DNA of 7,308 nucleotides from Thioalkalivibrio sp. Lineage in GTDB: Bacteria > Pseudomonadota > Gammaproteobacteria > Ectothiorhodospirales > Ectothiorhodospiraceae. The notes beneath the pieces were generated by a model. That model saw only the letters and a program-made list of their open reading frames with translations, was not told where the DNA came from and did not search any database. The DNA lies in NCBI GenBank assembly GCA_018224485.1, contig JAGTVE010000133.1, forward strand, positions 1 through 7,308. Reading direction: 5' to 3'. Numbering within the stretch: the first letter of the stretch is position 1; every line of letters begins with the position of its first letter. Positions 1 to 6,028 of this stretch are shown here, in pieces. The translations under genes and the position numbers were made by a program.

Positions 1-426
1 GGCCGTCTCCGGCAGATACTGGTCCTGCACGCGAATCATCCGCGGGAACTCGACCCGCCGGCCGACACCGCGCTGAGCCGGCTGCGTGCAAGCGGCGTCA
101 CGCTGCTCAATCAGTCGGTGCTGCTCGCCGGCGTGAACGATGACCTCGAGACCCTGTGCGAGCTGCAGGAGCGGTGCTTCGCCGCCGGCATTGTTCCCTA
201 CTACCTGCACCTGCTGGATCGGGTGCGGGGGGCCGCCCATTTCGAGGTGCCGGAACCCCGGGCGCGGCAGCTGCACGCCGGTCTCGGGTCGAGGCTGCCC
301 GGCTACCTGGTGCCGAGGCTGGTCCGGGAGGTGCCAGGTGCGCCAGGGAAGGTCCCGGTGGGACCCCCGCAGATGGGGGACCGGCCGCAGCAGGCGGAAC
401 CCGGAACCGGCAGGGATACGCCCTAG
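1..426 (+). CDS. epmB: EF-P beta-lysylation protein EpmB (lysine 2,3-aminomutase), 3' end only
   Basis: This is the last 141 codons of a gene whose start lies before the window; the reading frame is open from position 1 and ends at TAG 424-426. EpmB is a radical-SAM, PLP-dependent aminomutase. It converts (S)-alpha-lysine to (R)-beta-lysine, which EpmA attaches to elongation factor P. The translation follows the C-terminal part of E. coli EpmB as I remember it: LHANHPREL, TLLNQSVLLAGVND, PYYLHLLD and GAAHFEVPE, then GYLVPRLVREV. The Lys codon at 349-351, in GAPGKVP, sits where the family has its PLP-binding lysine (GGGGK in clostridial lysine aminomutase). The radical-SAM CxxxCxxC motif would lie upstream and is not visible. 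After that lysine there are 24 more residues, Pro/Gly/Gln-rich, a somewhat longer tail than E. coli's. The stop codon lies inside the left arm of an 83-bp palindrome. Confidence 0.9.
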   Translation, partial: GRLRQILVLHANHPRELDPPADTALSRLRASGVTLLNQSVLLAGVNDDLETLCELQERCFAAGIVPYYLHLLDRVRGAAHFEVPEPRARQLHAGLGSRLPGYLVPRLVREVPGAPGKVPVGPPQMGDRPQQAEPGTGRDTP

Positions 427-505
427 TGGGCCATGCGGGAAGTTCGGTGACTATGGAGCACAGCCAGAAGCGATCTGGTACCGAACCTTCCGTATGGCCC
501 ACTAG
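423..505. repeat. 83-bp imperfect palindrome, MITE-like or REP-like element
   Basis: The left arm at 423-448 and the right arm at 480-505 are reverse complements over 26 bases with only three differences. The outer 12 bases, CTAGTGGGCCAT and ATGGCCCACTAG, match perfectly. Read as RNA from the plus strand, two of the differences become G-U wobble pairs and one is an A-C mismatch. The 31-base centre holds a second small hairpin, CCAGA (464-468) and TCTGG (474-478) around a five-base loop. Both ends carry CTAG, compatible with insertion at a TA dinucleotide as seen for mariner/IS630-derived MITEs such as Correia elements. No coding capacity is present. No T-run follows the right arm, so a simple intrinsic terminator is not a good explanation. 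Mobility is inferred from shape alone, since no second copy is visible here. Confidence 0.6.
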
Positions 506-529
506 CTGTCACTATCCAAACGCCCACGA

Positions 530-558
530 TGGTCACGAGCCCGCTGATGTTCTACAGT
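530..558 (+). promoter_or_regulatory. Possible sigma-70 promoter for the PilZ-like gene
   Basis: TGGTCA at 530-535 and TACAGT at 553-558 each match four of six positions of the -35 and -10 consensus, separated by a 17-base spacer. The start codon at 591 would be about 25 bases beyond the expected transcription start. The position between the palindrome and the gene is reasonable, but matches of this quality arise by chance, so this is only a candidate. Confidence 0.25.
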
Positions 559-590
559 GCGGCGCAGTGCCCGGAGACTCAGGGAACGCC

Positions 591-2408
591 ATGACCGCAC
601 CATACCCCCGAGCGGAGCTCTCCCCGCCCACGCGCACCCGGCCATCCGGTGGCGCGCCCGTCCACGCGTCCCCTGCCGACCTCGAGGCATGGATCGACGA
701 CCGCCCGGCACGCGACAAGCTGGAGGCCGTCGCGGTGCTCATCGAGGCCCTGCGCTCCATGAACGGGTCCCAGGTCGAATACCCCGTCCTCACGGGACTG
801 ACCGAGGTGCTGATCGAGCGGGCCGCACCGGTCCTGGTCAAGATCGATCTGCAACTCAGGCAGATGCCCGTGCCGCTGGGTCACAAGAGCCGGCTGCTCG
901 CGAACGCCTACGCCGAACTCTCCTGGGACCTGGCGGCCGCGCTGCTGCGCCTGGTGGATGACGGACTGGAGCAGCGCCGGATCGGCGGGCGCGATGCGGC
1001 GCCGCACCTGCGCCGGGCACTGGTGCTGCTCGCGGGCAGGTTTCTCCACTTCTGGCGTCTCTACCAGCCGCTGCCCGCGGATATGTGGCTGCAGACCTAC
1101 CGGATACTGGAGGTGGCGGAGGCATTCGGCGTGGCCGGGGAGCCGGCAACCGGGACGGAGCGCCTGGGCGGTCAGATCCTGTCGCCGGACAGCGTGGAAC
1201 ACCTGGTCGCGCGCATCGCGGTGGCGGGCTCCGCTGGCGTGTATTCGCTGCGCCACGGCGAGGTGAACGTGCTGGCGCGCTGGCTGGAATCGGTCCCGGT
1301 GCAGTGCCTGACGGAGATCCCCGCCGGCGCCGACGAATCCAGCCCGCTGCTGCGCCTGACCCTGCATCAGGACCATGCGCCCTCCCTCGTCACCGGCCAC
1401 CCGAACCCCGGCCCGGAGTACCGCCTGGTCGATCTGGGCCCCGTCCTCGAGGCGATTCGATCCGGACCCGCGGCACAGGCGCACGCAGGGAACTGGCATC
1501 CGGTCACGGGCGGGCTCGACCGGCGCCTGCTGAACCTCTGGGTGGTTCCGCCCACGCGGCGCTTCAGCCGAGAACCCGCGGATGTGGAACCGATCATCAC
1601 CGTGACCGGCCTCGCGGACATCCATGCGCTGGTGCGGGCGGATTACCGGCACCAGCGGAGGCTGGAGATCGGTGAGCTCTCGGGGCTTCCCGGTGGCGGG
1701 GGCTCGACTCTGCCGGTCGGCGATCCCCGGCAGGTGCCGGCAGCCCTGTCGCTGGGAATCGGGGACCCGGACGAGGGCGAACAGCTCAGCCTGGACGTGG
1801 CGGGGAGCAGCCGCAACTCCGGCGAGGCCCGCTTCCTGTCGGACCAGAACCTGGACCGGCTGGGCGCGGCCTGGAACGACGCGCTTCGGGGCATCAATCC
1901 GCGCATCGACAACACGCCTCAACCCCGGGCCGTGCGCTTGCTGCAGCCCACGGCCGCCCGGCTGCGCAACCTGGGTGCGGGAGGCCTGAATCTGGTACTC
2001 AAGTCGGCGGCGCAGAAGGTCTACAGCGGAGACCTGATCGCGGTACGGGCGACGCGGAAGGGACGCGTGGTCTGGCAACTGGGTGTGATCCGCTGGCTCC
2101 GTTACGATGGCCCCGAGGACGTCACGGTCGGCATCGAGTACCTCGCCCCCGGCTGCACACCCACCGAGGTCCACCTGATCCGCAGCAACACGCCCGTCGG
2201 CAACCCGAAGCCGGGCCTGTTCTTCCGTCCGCACGGGAAGTCCGGCGCCGGCGCCCTGGCCTTCTCTCCCGCGGCATTCACGGCGGGTAACCAGGTGTCG
2301 TTCCGGATCGCCGGGGAGCAGCACGTGGTCAAGCTCGAATCCGTCCGTCCGGAGAGCCACACCTTCAGCCGGGCGGACTTCCCGATGCCGGCATCCCCGG
2401 GCTCCTGA
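591..2408 (+). CDS. Uncharacterised 605-aa protein with degenerate PilZ-like domain, upstream of fimX
   Basis: I do not recognise a named family for the whole protein. ATG 591 is chosen because AGGGA at 581-585 lies five bases upstream; the frame stays open as far as 156, but that part overlaps epmB and has no comparable start. Residues 1-25 are Pro-rich and probably disordered. Roughly residues 25-190 are rich in predicted amphipathic helices (KLEAVAVLIEALRSM, LLANAYAELSWDLAAALLRL, RALVLLAGRFLHFWRLYQ). Residues about 445-522 look like a PilZ barrel: R446-A-V-R449, then N460-L-G-A-G-G465 where canonical PilZ has (D/N)xSxxG, then GDLIAVRATRKG, WQLGVIRWLRY and VGIEYLAPG. The serine is replaced by G462 and the spacing between the two motifs is short, so c-di-GMP binding may be lost. 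Residues about 535-600 form another strand-rich stretch. There is no signal peptide or membrane segment, so the protein should be cytoplasmic. Its position directly before fimX on the same strand suggests a role in c-di-GMP signalling to type IV pili; this is inference. Confidence 0.8.
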   Translation: MTAPYPRAELSPPTRTRPSGGAPVHASPADLEAWIDDRPARDKLEAVAVLIEALRSMNGSQVEYPVLTGLTEVLIERAAPVLVKIDLQLRQMPVPLGHKSRLLANAYAELSWDLAAALLRLVDDGLEQRRIGGRDAAPHLRRALVLLAGRFLHFWRLYQPLPADMWLQTYRILEVAEAFGVAGEPATGTERLGGQILSPDSVEHLVARIAVAGSAGVYSLRHGEVNVLARWLESVPVQCLTEIPAGADESSPLLRLTLHQDHAPSLVTGHPNPGPEYRLVDLGPVLEAIRSGPAAQAHAGNWHPVTGGLDRRLLNLWVVPPTRRFSREPADVEPIITVTGLADIHALVRADYRHQRRLEIGELSGLPGGGGSTLPVGDPRQVPAALSLGIGDPDEGEQLSLDVAGSSRNSGEARFLSDQNLDRLGAAWNDALRGINPRIDNTPQPRAVRLLQPTAARLRNLGAGGLNLVLKSAAQKVYSGDLIAVRATRKGRVVWQLGVIRWLRYDGPEDVTVGIEYLAPGCTPTEVHLIRSNTPVGNPKPGLFFRPHGKSGAGALAFSPAAFTAGNQVSFRIAGEQHVVKLESVRPESHTFSRADFPMPASPGS

Positions 2409-2432
2409 TCCGGGCGGCCGGCATCCGGGCGG
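2408..2432. repeat. Short direct repeat after the PilZ-like gene
   Basis: ATCCGGGCGG occurs at 2408-2417 and again at 2423-2432, a 15-base period beginning at the stop codon of the PilZ-like gene. Just upstream, GATGCCGGCATC at 2384-2395 is a perfect 12-base palindrome inside the coding region. In DNA this GC-rich these may be chance. No T-run follows, so there is no clear terminator. Confidence 0.35.
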
Positions 2433-2441
2433 GGATCGCAG

Positions 2442-2457
2442 TGGCATCGGGCCCGCC
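2442..2457 (+). promoter_or_regulatory. Weak sigma-54-like site upstream of fimX
   Basis: TGGCAT begins at 2442, and its GG is followed after exactly ten bases by GC at 2455-2456, the spacing of the -24/-12 elements of sigma-54 promoters (TGGCAC-N5-TTGCA). The two T residues normally before the -12 GC are C here. It lies about 130 bases before the fimX start. The 178-bp spacer between the genes makes a separate fimX promoter plausible, but this assignment is tentative. Confidence 0.18.
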
Positions 2458-2586
2458 TTCTGTTAATCTTCATGATGATGCCCGACGAGGGGTGAATCCG
2501 CCGCGGAAGCCAAACGCCGGTCAGGGATGCAGGTGTGCACGGTCCAGGTTGCGGCGATCGGGAGCGCATGATTCGGGAATCCAGGG

Positions 2587-4659
2587 ATGCTGCAGAACAC
2601 TGAATGCATCAGCCTTCTGTTCGTCACGGATCGGCCGGAGACGGCCGAGCGGCTGATCAGCTCCATCCGGGTGCGTGGACCGGCAGTGCGGGCCGATCAC
2701 GCCTCGGACCAGTCCGGGGTCGAGGCCCTGCTCCTTGCGCACCGCTTTCATGCCATCGTACGGATCGCCGTGGGTGAGAGTCCCGGCCTCGAGGCGATCA
2801 ATGCGGCGCTCCTGAACGCGGGACGCATGACCCCGGTGATCGTGATCAGCGATCGTCCCGAGAGCGATCGCCTCGCGGACTACGAATCCGGAGCCTTTGC
2901 CGTGATCGGTGCGGACCTGGAGGACCTCGCTGCACCGATCGTGCTGAAGGCGGTCGAGTTCAGCCTGTGCTCGACCCGGATGCACCAGTTGCGCAACGAC
3001 CTTCAGGATGCCGAACGCAGGTACCTCCGTGTACTCGATGACTCGAGGGATCCGGTCGTCTATCTCCGCGACGGAATCTGCCTCGCCGCCAATCGCGCCT
3101 GGCGGGAACATTTCCGGGTCGACACCGCCGACGAAATGGCCGGCCGGACACTTGCCGATTTCGTCAGTCCCGAGCAGCACGAACTGTTGCGTCAGTGGAT
3201 GGAGGCGCACGCGCTGGGGACCGATGCGGCAGGCGAGCGGCGCACCCTCACCCTGCGGACCACGCTGGGAAGACAGTTCGAGGCCGAACTCGTGTTCACG
3301 GACGCGACGGTCGATGGCGAGCGCTGCACCGTCGTGCGCATGGCGATGCCGGCGCACGAGGATATCCCGGGAAGGCTGTCCGTGCTGGACCCGGTGACCG
3401 GGCTGCACAATCGGCAGCATCTGTTCCGGGAGGCGGAACGGGTGCTGACCGCGGCGGCGCGCTCGAACCAGCCCTTTGCGCTTCTGGAACTCGCGGTGGA
3501 CGACCTCGAACGGTTCCGGAATGGCCTGGGCGTCACCGGATCGGACATCCTGCTGACCGACGTGGGTCTGCTGCTCCGCGAGCATTTCCCGGACCCGGCC
3601 ACCATTGCTCATCTCGGCGACGGCAACTTCGGCGTGCTGGTTCCGGAAACCCGCCATAGCGATCTGGAGCGGCGCCTGGGCGCGCTCGTCAAGGCGGCGT
3701 CGGAGCACGAGGTCGACCTGGGGCAGGGTTCCACGATCGTGACGCTGTCCTGTGGCGCGGTGATCGCGGACGACTCCGCGCCGACCGTCGATGGGCTGCT
3801 CGATCAGGCCCGTCGCGGACTCGAGGAGGTCCGCCACAATGGCGGCAACGGATACTCCTTCCAGCGCCCCCTTTGCGACGCGCTGGGGCGATCGACGTCG
3901 GACCGGATCTGGAAGAAACTCATCCAGGACGCGATGGCGCACGATCGCATCCGGCTGCTTTACCAGCCGGTGGTGAACCTTCACGGTGGGGACGTTCCGC
4001 GCTTCAGCGTGCTGGTCCGGCTCACCGGACCCGACGGCGAGGTCTACGAGCCCGGAGACTTCCTGCCCGCGGCGGAACGCACGGGCATCGCCGCCGACAT
4101 CGACCGCTGGATCGTCAGCCACGCGGTCTCCGCACTGGCGGAACGGACCAGGACGGACCCGAGGACCACCTTCTTCCTGAAGCTCACGCGCGGCTCGCTG
4201 GTCGACGGTTCGGTGGTGGTCTGGCTGCAGGAATTCCTGCACCAGCATCGCATCCCGGCAAACAATGCCGTGGTCGAGATCAAGGAGGCGACGATCGTCA
4301 CGAACCTGCGGGCCGCGACCGAAACGGCGCACGGCCTGAAGGCCATCCACGCCCAGCTGTGCATCGACGACTTCGGCAACGGCCTGAACCCCTTCCACAT
4401 CCTTCGGCACGTCAACGCGGACTACATCAAGCTCGACGGGACCTTTGTGCGGAATCTGGTCAAGGATGAGGCCAACCGCGACGCGATCCGCCGTTTCACC
4501 GAGGGCGGTCACGCGAAGGGAAAGCAGATCATCGTCCCGATGGTCGAGGATGCCGCCACACTGGCGGTCCTGTACGGGCTCGGCGTGAACCTCGTGCAGG
4601 GGTACTTCGTGCACCCGCCGGGCGAACAGCTCGACGTGGACTTTACCCAGGTCCTCTGA
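2587..4659 (+). CDS. fimX: FimX-type REC/PAS/GGDEF/EAL c-di-GMP receptor with degenerate catalytic motifs
   Basis: FimX binds c-di-GMP through an inactive EAL domain and controls type IV pilus assembly and twitching. The 690 residues match the length (about 691) and domain order of P. aeruginosa FimX. Residues 5-130 are a REC-like fold without the phosphoacceptor Asp: the equivalent strand reads FHAIVRIAV. Residues about 140-255 are a PAS domain and 262-425 a GGDEF domain, starting DPVTGLHNR and carrying GDGNF (344-348) instead of GGDEF. Residues 435-690 are an EAL domain. There QPV (460-462), E564, IDDFG (593-597), K615 and QGY (671-673) persist, but the EAL glutamate is S474 (SVL), the metal-ligand Asn of the usual NLS motif is K532 (LKLT), and the Glu of AEGVE is P651 (VPMVED). 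Cyclase and phosphodiesterase activity are therefore unlikely; ligand binding could remain. There are no membrane segments. GGGA at 2575-2578 lies eight bases before ATG 2587. A degenerate PilZ-like gene precedes it; dnaJ converges from the other side. Confidence 0.82.
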   Translation: MLQNTECISLLFVTDRPETAERLISSIRVRGPAVRADHASDQSGVEALLLAHRFHAIVRIAVGESPGLEAINAALLNAGRMTPVIVISDRPESDRLADYESGAFAVIGADLEDLAAPIVLKAVEFSLCSTRMHQLRNDLQDAERRYLRVLDDSRDPVVYLRDGICLAANRAWREHFRVDTADEMAGRTLADFVSPEQHELLRQWMEAHALGTDAAGERRTLTLRTTLGRQFEAELVFTDATVDGERCTVVRMAMPAHEDIPGRLSVLDPVTGLHNRQHLFREAERVLTAAARSNQPFALLELAVDDLERFRNGLGVTGSDILLTDVGLLLREHFPDPATIAHLGDGNFGVLVPETRHSDLERRLGALVKAASEHEVDLGQGSTIVTLSCGAVIADDSAPTVDGLLDQARRGLEEVRHNGGNGYSFQRPLCDALGRSTSDRIWKKLIQDAMAHDRIRLLYQPVVNLHGGDVPRFSVLVRLTGPDGEVYEPGDFLPAAERTGIAADIDRWIVSHAVSALAERTRTDPRTTFFLKLTRGSLVDGSVVVWLQEFLHQHRIPANNAVVEIKEATIVTNLRAATETAHGLKAIHAQLCIDDFGNGLNPFHILRHVNADYIKLDGTFVRNLVKDEANRDAIRRFTEGGHAKGKQIIVPMVEDAATLAVLYGLGVNLVQGYFVHPPGEQLDVDFTQVL

Positions 4660-4677
4660 ATCCAGGTGCTCTGAGGC
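4648..4677 (+). repeat. 15-bp tandem duplication covering the fimX stop codon
   Basis: The last codons CAG GTC CTC TGA (4648-4659) plus ATC are followed at once by CAG GTG CTC TGA (4663-4674). The two 12-base blocks differ at one position and are 15 bases apart, so the duplicate is in frame and gives a second stop at 4672-4674. Readthrough of the first stop would add only a few residues. It looks like a small slippage duplication at the gene end. Confidence 0.6.
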
Positions 4678-4716
4678 AGTACCGCCGAGCGGCGCCAGCC
4701 GCACGGTCCTTCAGAG
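4669..4716. terminator. Inverted repeat between convergent fimX and dnaJ, possible bidirectional terminator
   Basis: CTCTGA at 4669-4674 pairs with TCAGAG at 4711-4716. The GG that follows pairs with CC at 4708-4709 if one base is bulged, and ACCG (4681-4684) can pair with CGGT (4704-4707) further in. The 93-bp gap between two convergent stop codons is where a shared terminator is expected. Neither side has a T-run and the stem is interrupted, so an intrinsic terminator is not well supported; Rho-dependent termination is equally possible. Confidence 0.28.
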
Positions 4717-4752
4717 TCGATGCCGGGACGGGGCGAGGGAACCTCCCCCGCC

Positions 4753-5892
4753 TCAGCGGTTCCAGAACTTCAGGTCCTCGAAGAAGCCCCGCACGCCATC
4801 CAGCCACGAGTGGGCCTGCGGGCTGTGGCGTGTGCCTCCCTGCTGCGTGGACTCGTCGAACTCGCGCAGCAGCTCCCTCTGCCGCTGGGTCAGGTTCACC
4901 GGCGTCTCCACGGAGACCCGGCACAGCAGGTCGCCGACACCGCCGCCGTGCACGGAGGTCACGCCCTTGCCACGCAGACGGAACTGCTTGCCGCTCTGGG
5001 TCTCGGCCGGAATCTTCAGGGCCACGCGTCCGTTCAGACAGGGCACCTCCAGTTCCCCGCCAAGCGCGGCGGTGGCAAAGGAGATCGGAACGTCGCAGTG
5101 CAGGTCGTTGCCCTCGCGCCGGAACAGCTTGTGCGGCTTCACCCGAACCTGTACGTAGAGGTCGCCCGGCGGACCGCTATTGAGGCCGGCCTCGCCCTGC
5201 CCCGAGAGGCGGATGCGGTCGCCGGAGTCGACGCCTGCCGGAATCTTCACGTCCAGGGTGTTCTGCTTCTGCACCCTGCCGGAGCCGCCGCAGGCCTTGC
5301 AGGGATTCGGGATCACCTTCCCGGTGCCCTGACAGCGCGGGCAGGTCTGCTGCACCGAGAAGAAGCCCTGCTGAATGCGCACCTGCCCGACCCCGTTGCA
5401 GGTCGGACAGGTCTCGGGGCTGGTGCCCGGCTCCGCACCGGAGCCATCGCAGGTCTCGCAGCCGACGGTTGTCGGCACGCGGATCTTCACCTCGGTGCCG
5501 AAGACGGCCTCCTCGAGGCTGAGGTCCAGGTTGTACTGCAGGTCGGAACCGCGGTAGGCCCGCTGTCCGCCGGCACGGCCGCCGCCGCCGAAGATATCCC
5601 CGAAGATGTCCTCGAAGATGTCGCTGAAATTGCCGGCACCCCCGCCGAAGCCGCCGCCGGCGGAGGCATCGACGCCGGCGTGCCCGTAGCGATCGTAGGC
5701 GGCACGCTTGCCGGAGTCGCTGAGCACGTCGTAGGCGGCCCGGGCCTCCTTGAACCGGGCCTCGGCCTCGGCGTCCCCCGGATTGCGGTCGGGGTGGTAT
5801 TTCATCGCCAGACGCCGGAACGCCTTCTTGATCGCCTCTGGCGAGGCATCCCGGGTCACCCCGAGCACCTCGTAGTAGTCACGCTGCGCCAT
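4753..5892 (-). CDS. dnaJ: Chaperone protein DnaJ (Hsp40)
   Basis: DnaJ delivers unfolded proteins to DnaK and stimulates its ATPase through the J domain. The 379 residues form a complete type I DnaJ. The J domain is residues 1-70, with HPD at 33-35. A Gly/Phe-rich linker spans about 77-110, including repeated DIF-EDIFGDIF segments. Four zinc-binding CxxCxGxG repeats start at C145, C162, C184 and C198, all intact, giving two zinc sites. The C-terminal substrate-binding beta domains run from about 210 to 335 (DVKIPAGVDSGDRIRL, GDLYVQVRVKPHKLFRREGNDL, LRGKGVTSV), followed by a dimerisation tail. The start ATG at 5892-5890 has AAGGGA (complement of 5898-5903) five bases upstream. The gene lies 136 bp downstream of dnaK on the same strand, the standard bacterial operon order. 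The stop TGA is the complement of 4753-4755. Nothing is broken or missing. Confidence 0.98.
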   Translation of the reverse strand: MAQRDYYEVLGVTRDASPEAIKKAFRRLAMKYHPDRNPGDAEAEARFKEARAAYDVLSDSGKRAAYDRYGHAGVDASAGGGFGGGAGNFSDIFEDIFGDIFGGGGRAGGQRAYRGSDLQYNLDLSLEEAVFGTEVKIRVPTTVGCETCDGSGAEPGTSPETCPTCNGVGQVRIQQGFFSVQQTCPRCQGTGKVIPNPCKACGGSGRVQKQNTLDVKIPAGVDSGDRIRLSGQGEAGLNSGPPGDLYVQVRVKPHKLFRREGNDLHCDVPISFATAALGGELEVPCLNGRVALKIPAETQSGKQFRLRGKGVTSVHGGGVGDLLCRVSVETPVNLTQRQRELLREFDESTQQGGTRHSPQAHSWLDGVRGFFEDLKFWNR

Positions 5893-5945
5893 GTTGATCC
5901 CTTGCCGATTGCCGCGCCGACCGATTGCGGCCGCGCCGGAACGTG

Positions 5946-5981
5946 CACGCCCGGATACCTCTTGCGGGGAATCCGGGCGTG
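5946..5981 (-). ncRNA. Perfect 11-bp hairpin in the dnaK-dnaJ spacer
   Basis: CACGCCCGGAT at 5946-5956 and ATCCGGGCGTG at 5971-5981 are exact reverse complements around a 14-base loop. In the dnaK-dnaJ transcript this is the second of two stems, ending 53 bases before the dnaJ start codon. No U-run follows, so a full intrinsic terminator is unlikely. It could be a partial terminator, an RNA-stability or processing element, or a translation control that sets the DnaK:DnaJ ratio. The structure is seen in the sequence; the role is inference. Confidence 0.5.
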
Positions 5982-5998
5982 GCCCGTCGGTGTCGCCG

Positions 5999-6020
5999 GA
6001 CCCGGCCGTCGCGCCGGGTC
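5999..6020 (-). ncRNA. Perfect 8-bp GC-rich hairpin just after the dnaK stop
   Basis: GACCCGGC at 5999-6006 and GCCGGGTC at 6013-6020 are exact reverse complements around a six-base loop. In the direction of transcription it begins eight bases after the dnaK stop codon. Such a stem could protect the 3' end of dnaK mRNA from exonucleases or attenuate transcription into dnaJ. No U-run follows it. Confidence 0.45.
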
Positions 6021-6028
6021 ACCGCCGC

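Noticed and set aside
423..505. Palindrome read as a classical intrinsic terminator for epmB
   Set aside because: The stem is much longer than usual, contains the stop codon itself and is not followed by a T-run. Attenuating transcription remains possible.
156..590. Extension of the PilZ-like gene upstream to ATG 156
   Set aside because: This part overlaps the recognisable epmB reading frame and the palindrome, and its translation is low-complexity Gly/Ala/Arg. ATG 591 has a suitable Shine-Dalgarno sequence.
579..2447. Minus-strand open frame of 622 codons opposite the PilZ-like gene
   Set aside because: It mirrors the plus-strand gene, resembles no protein family I know, is rich in Arg, Pro and Gln as GC-rich shadow frames are, and competes with a plus-strand frame that has recognisable domain features.
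2521..4704. Minus-strand open frame of 727 codons covering all of fimX
   Set aside because: The plus strand has clear PAS, GGDEF and EAL motifs; the antisense frame has no recognisable motif and is explained by GC-rich codon usage.
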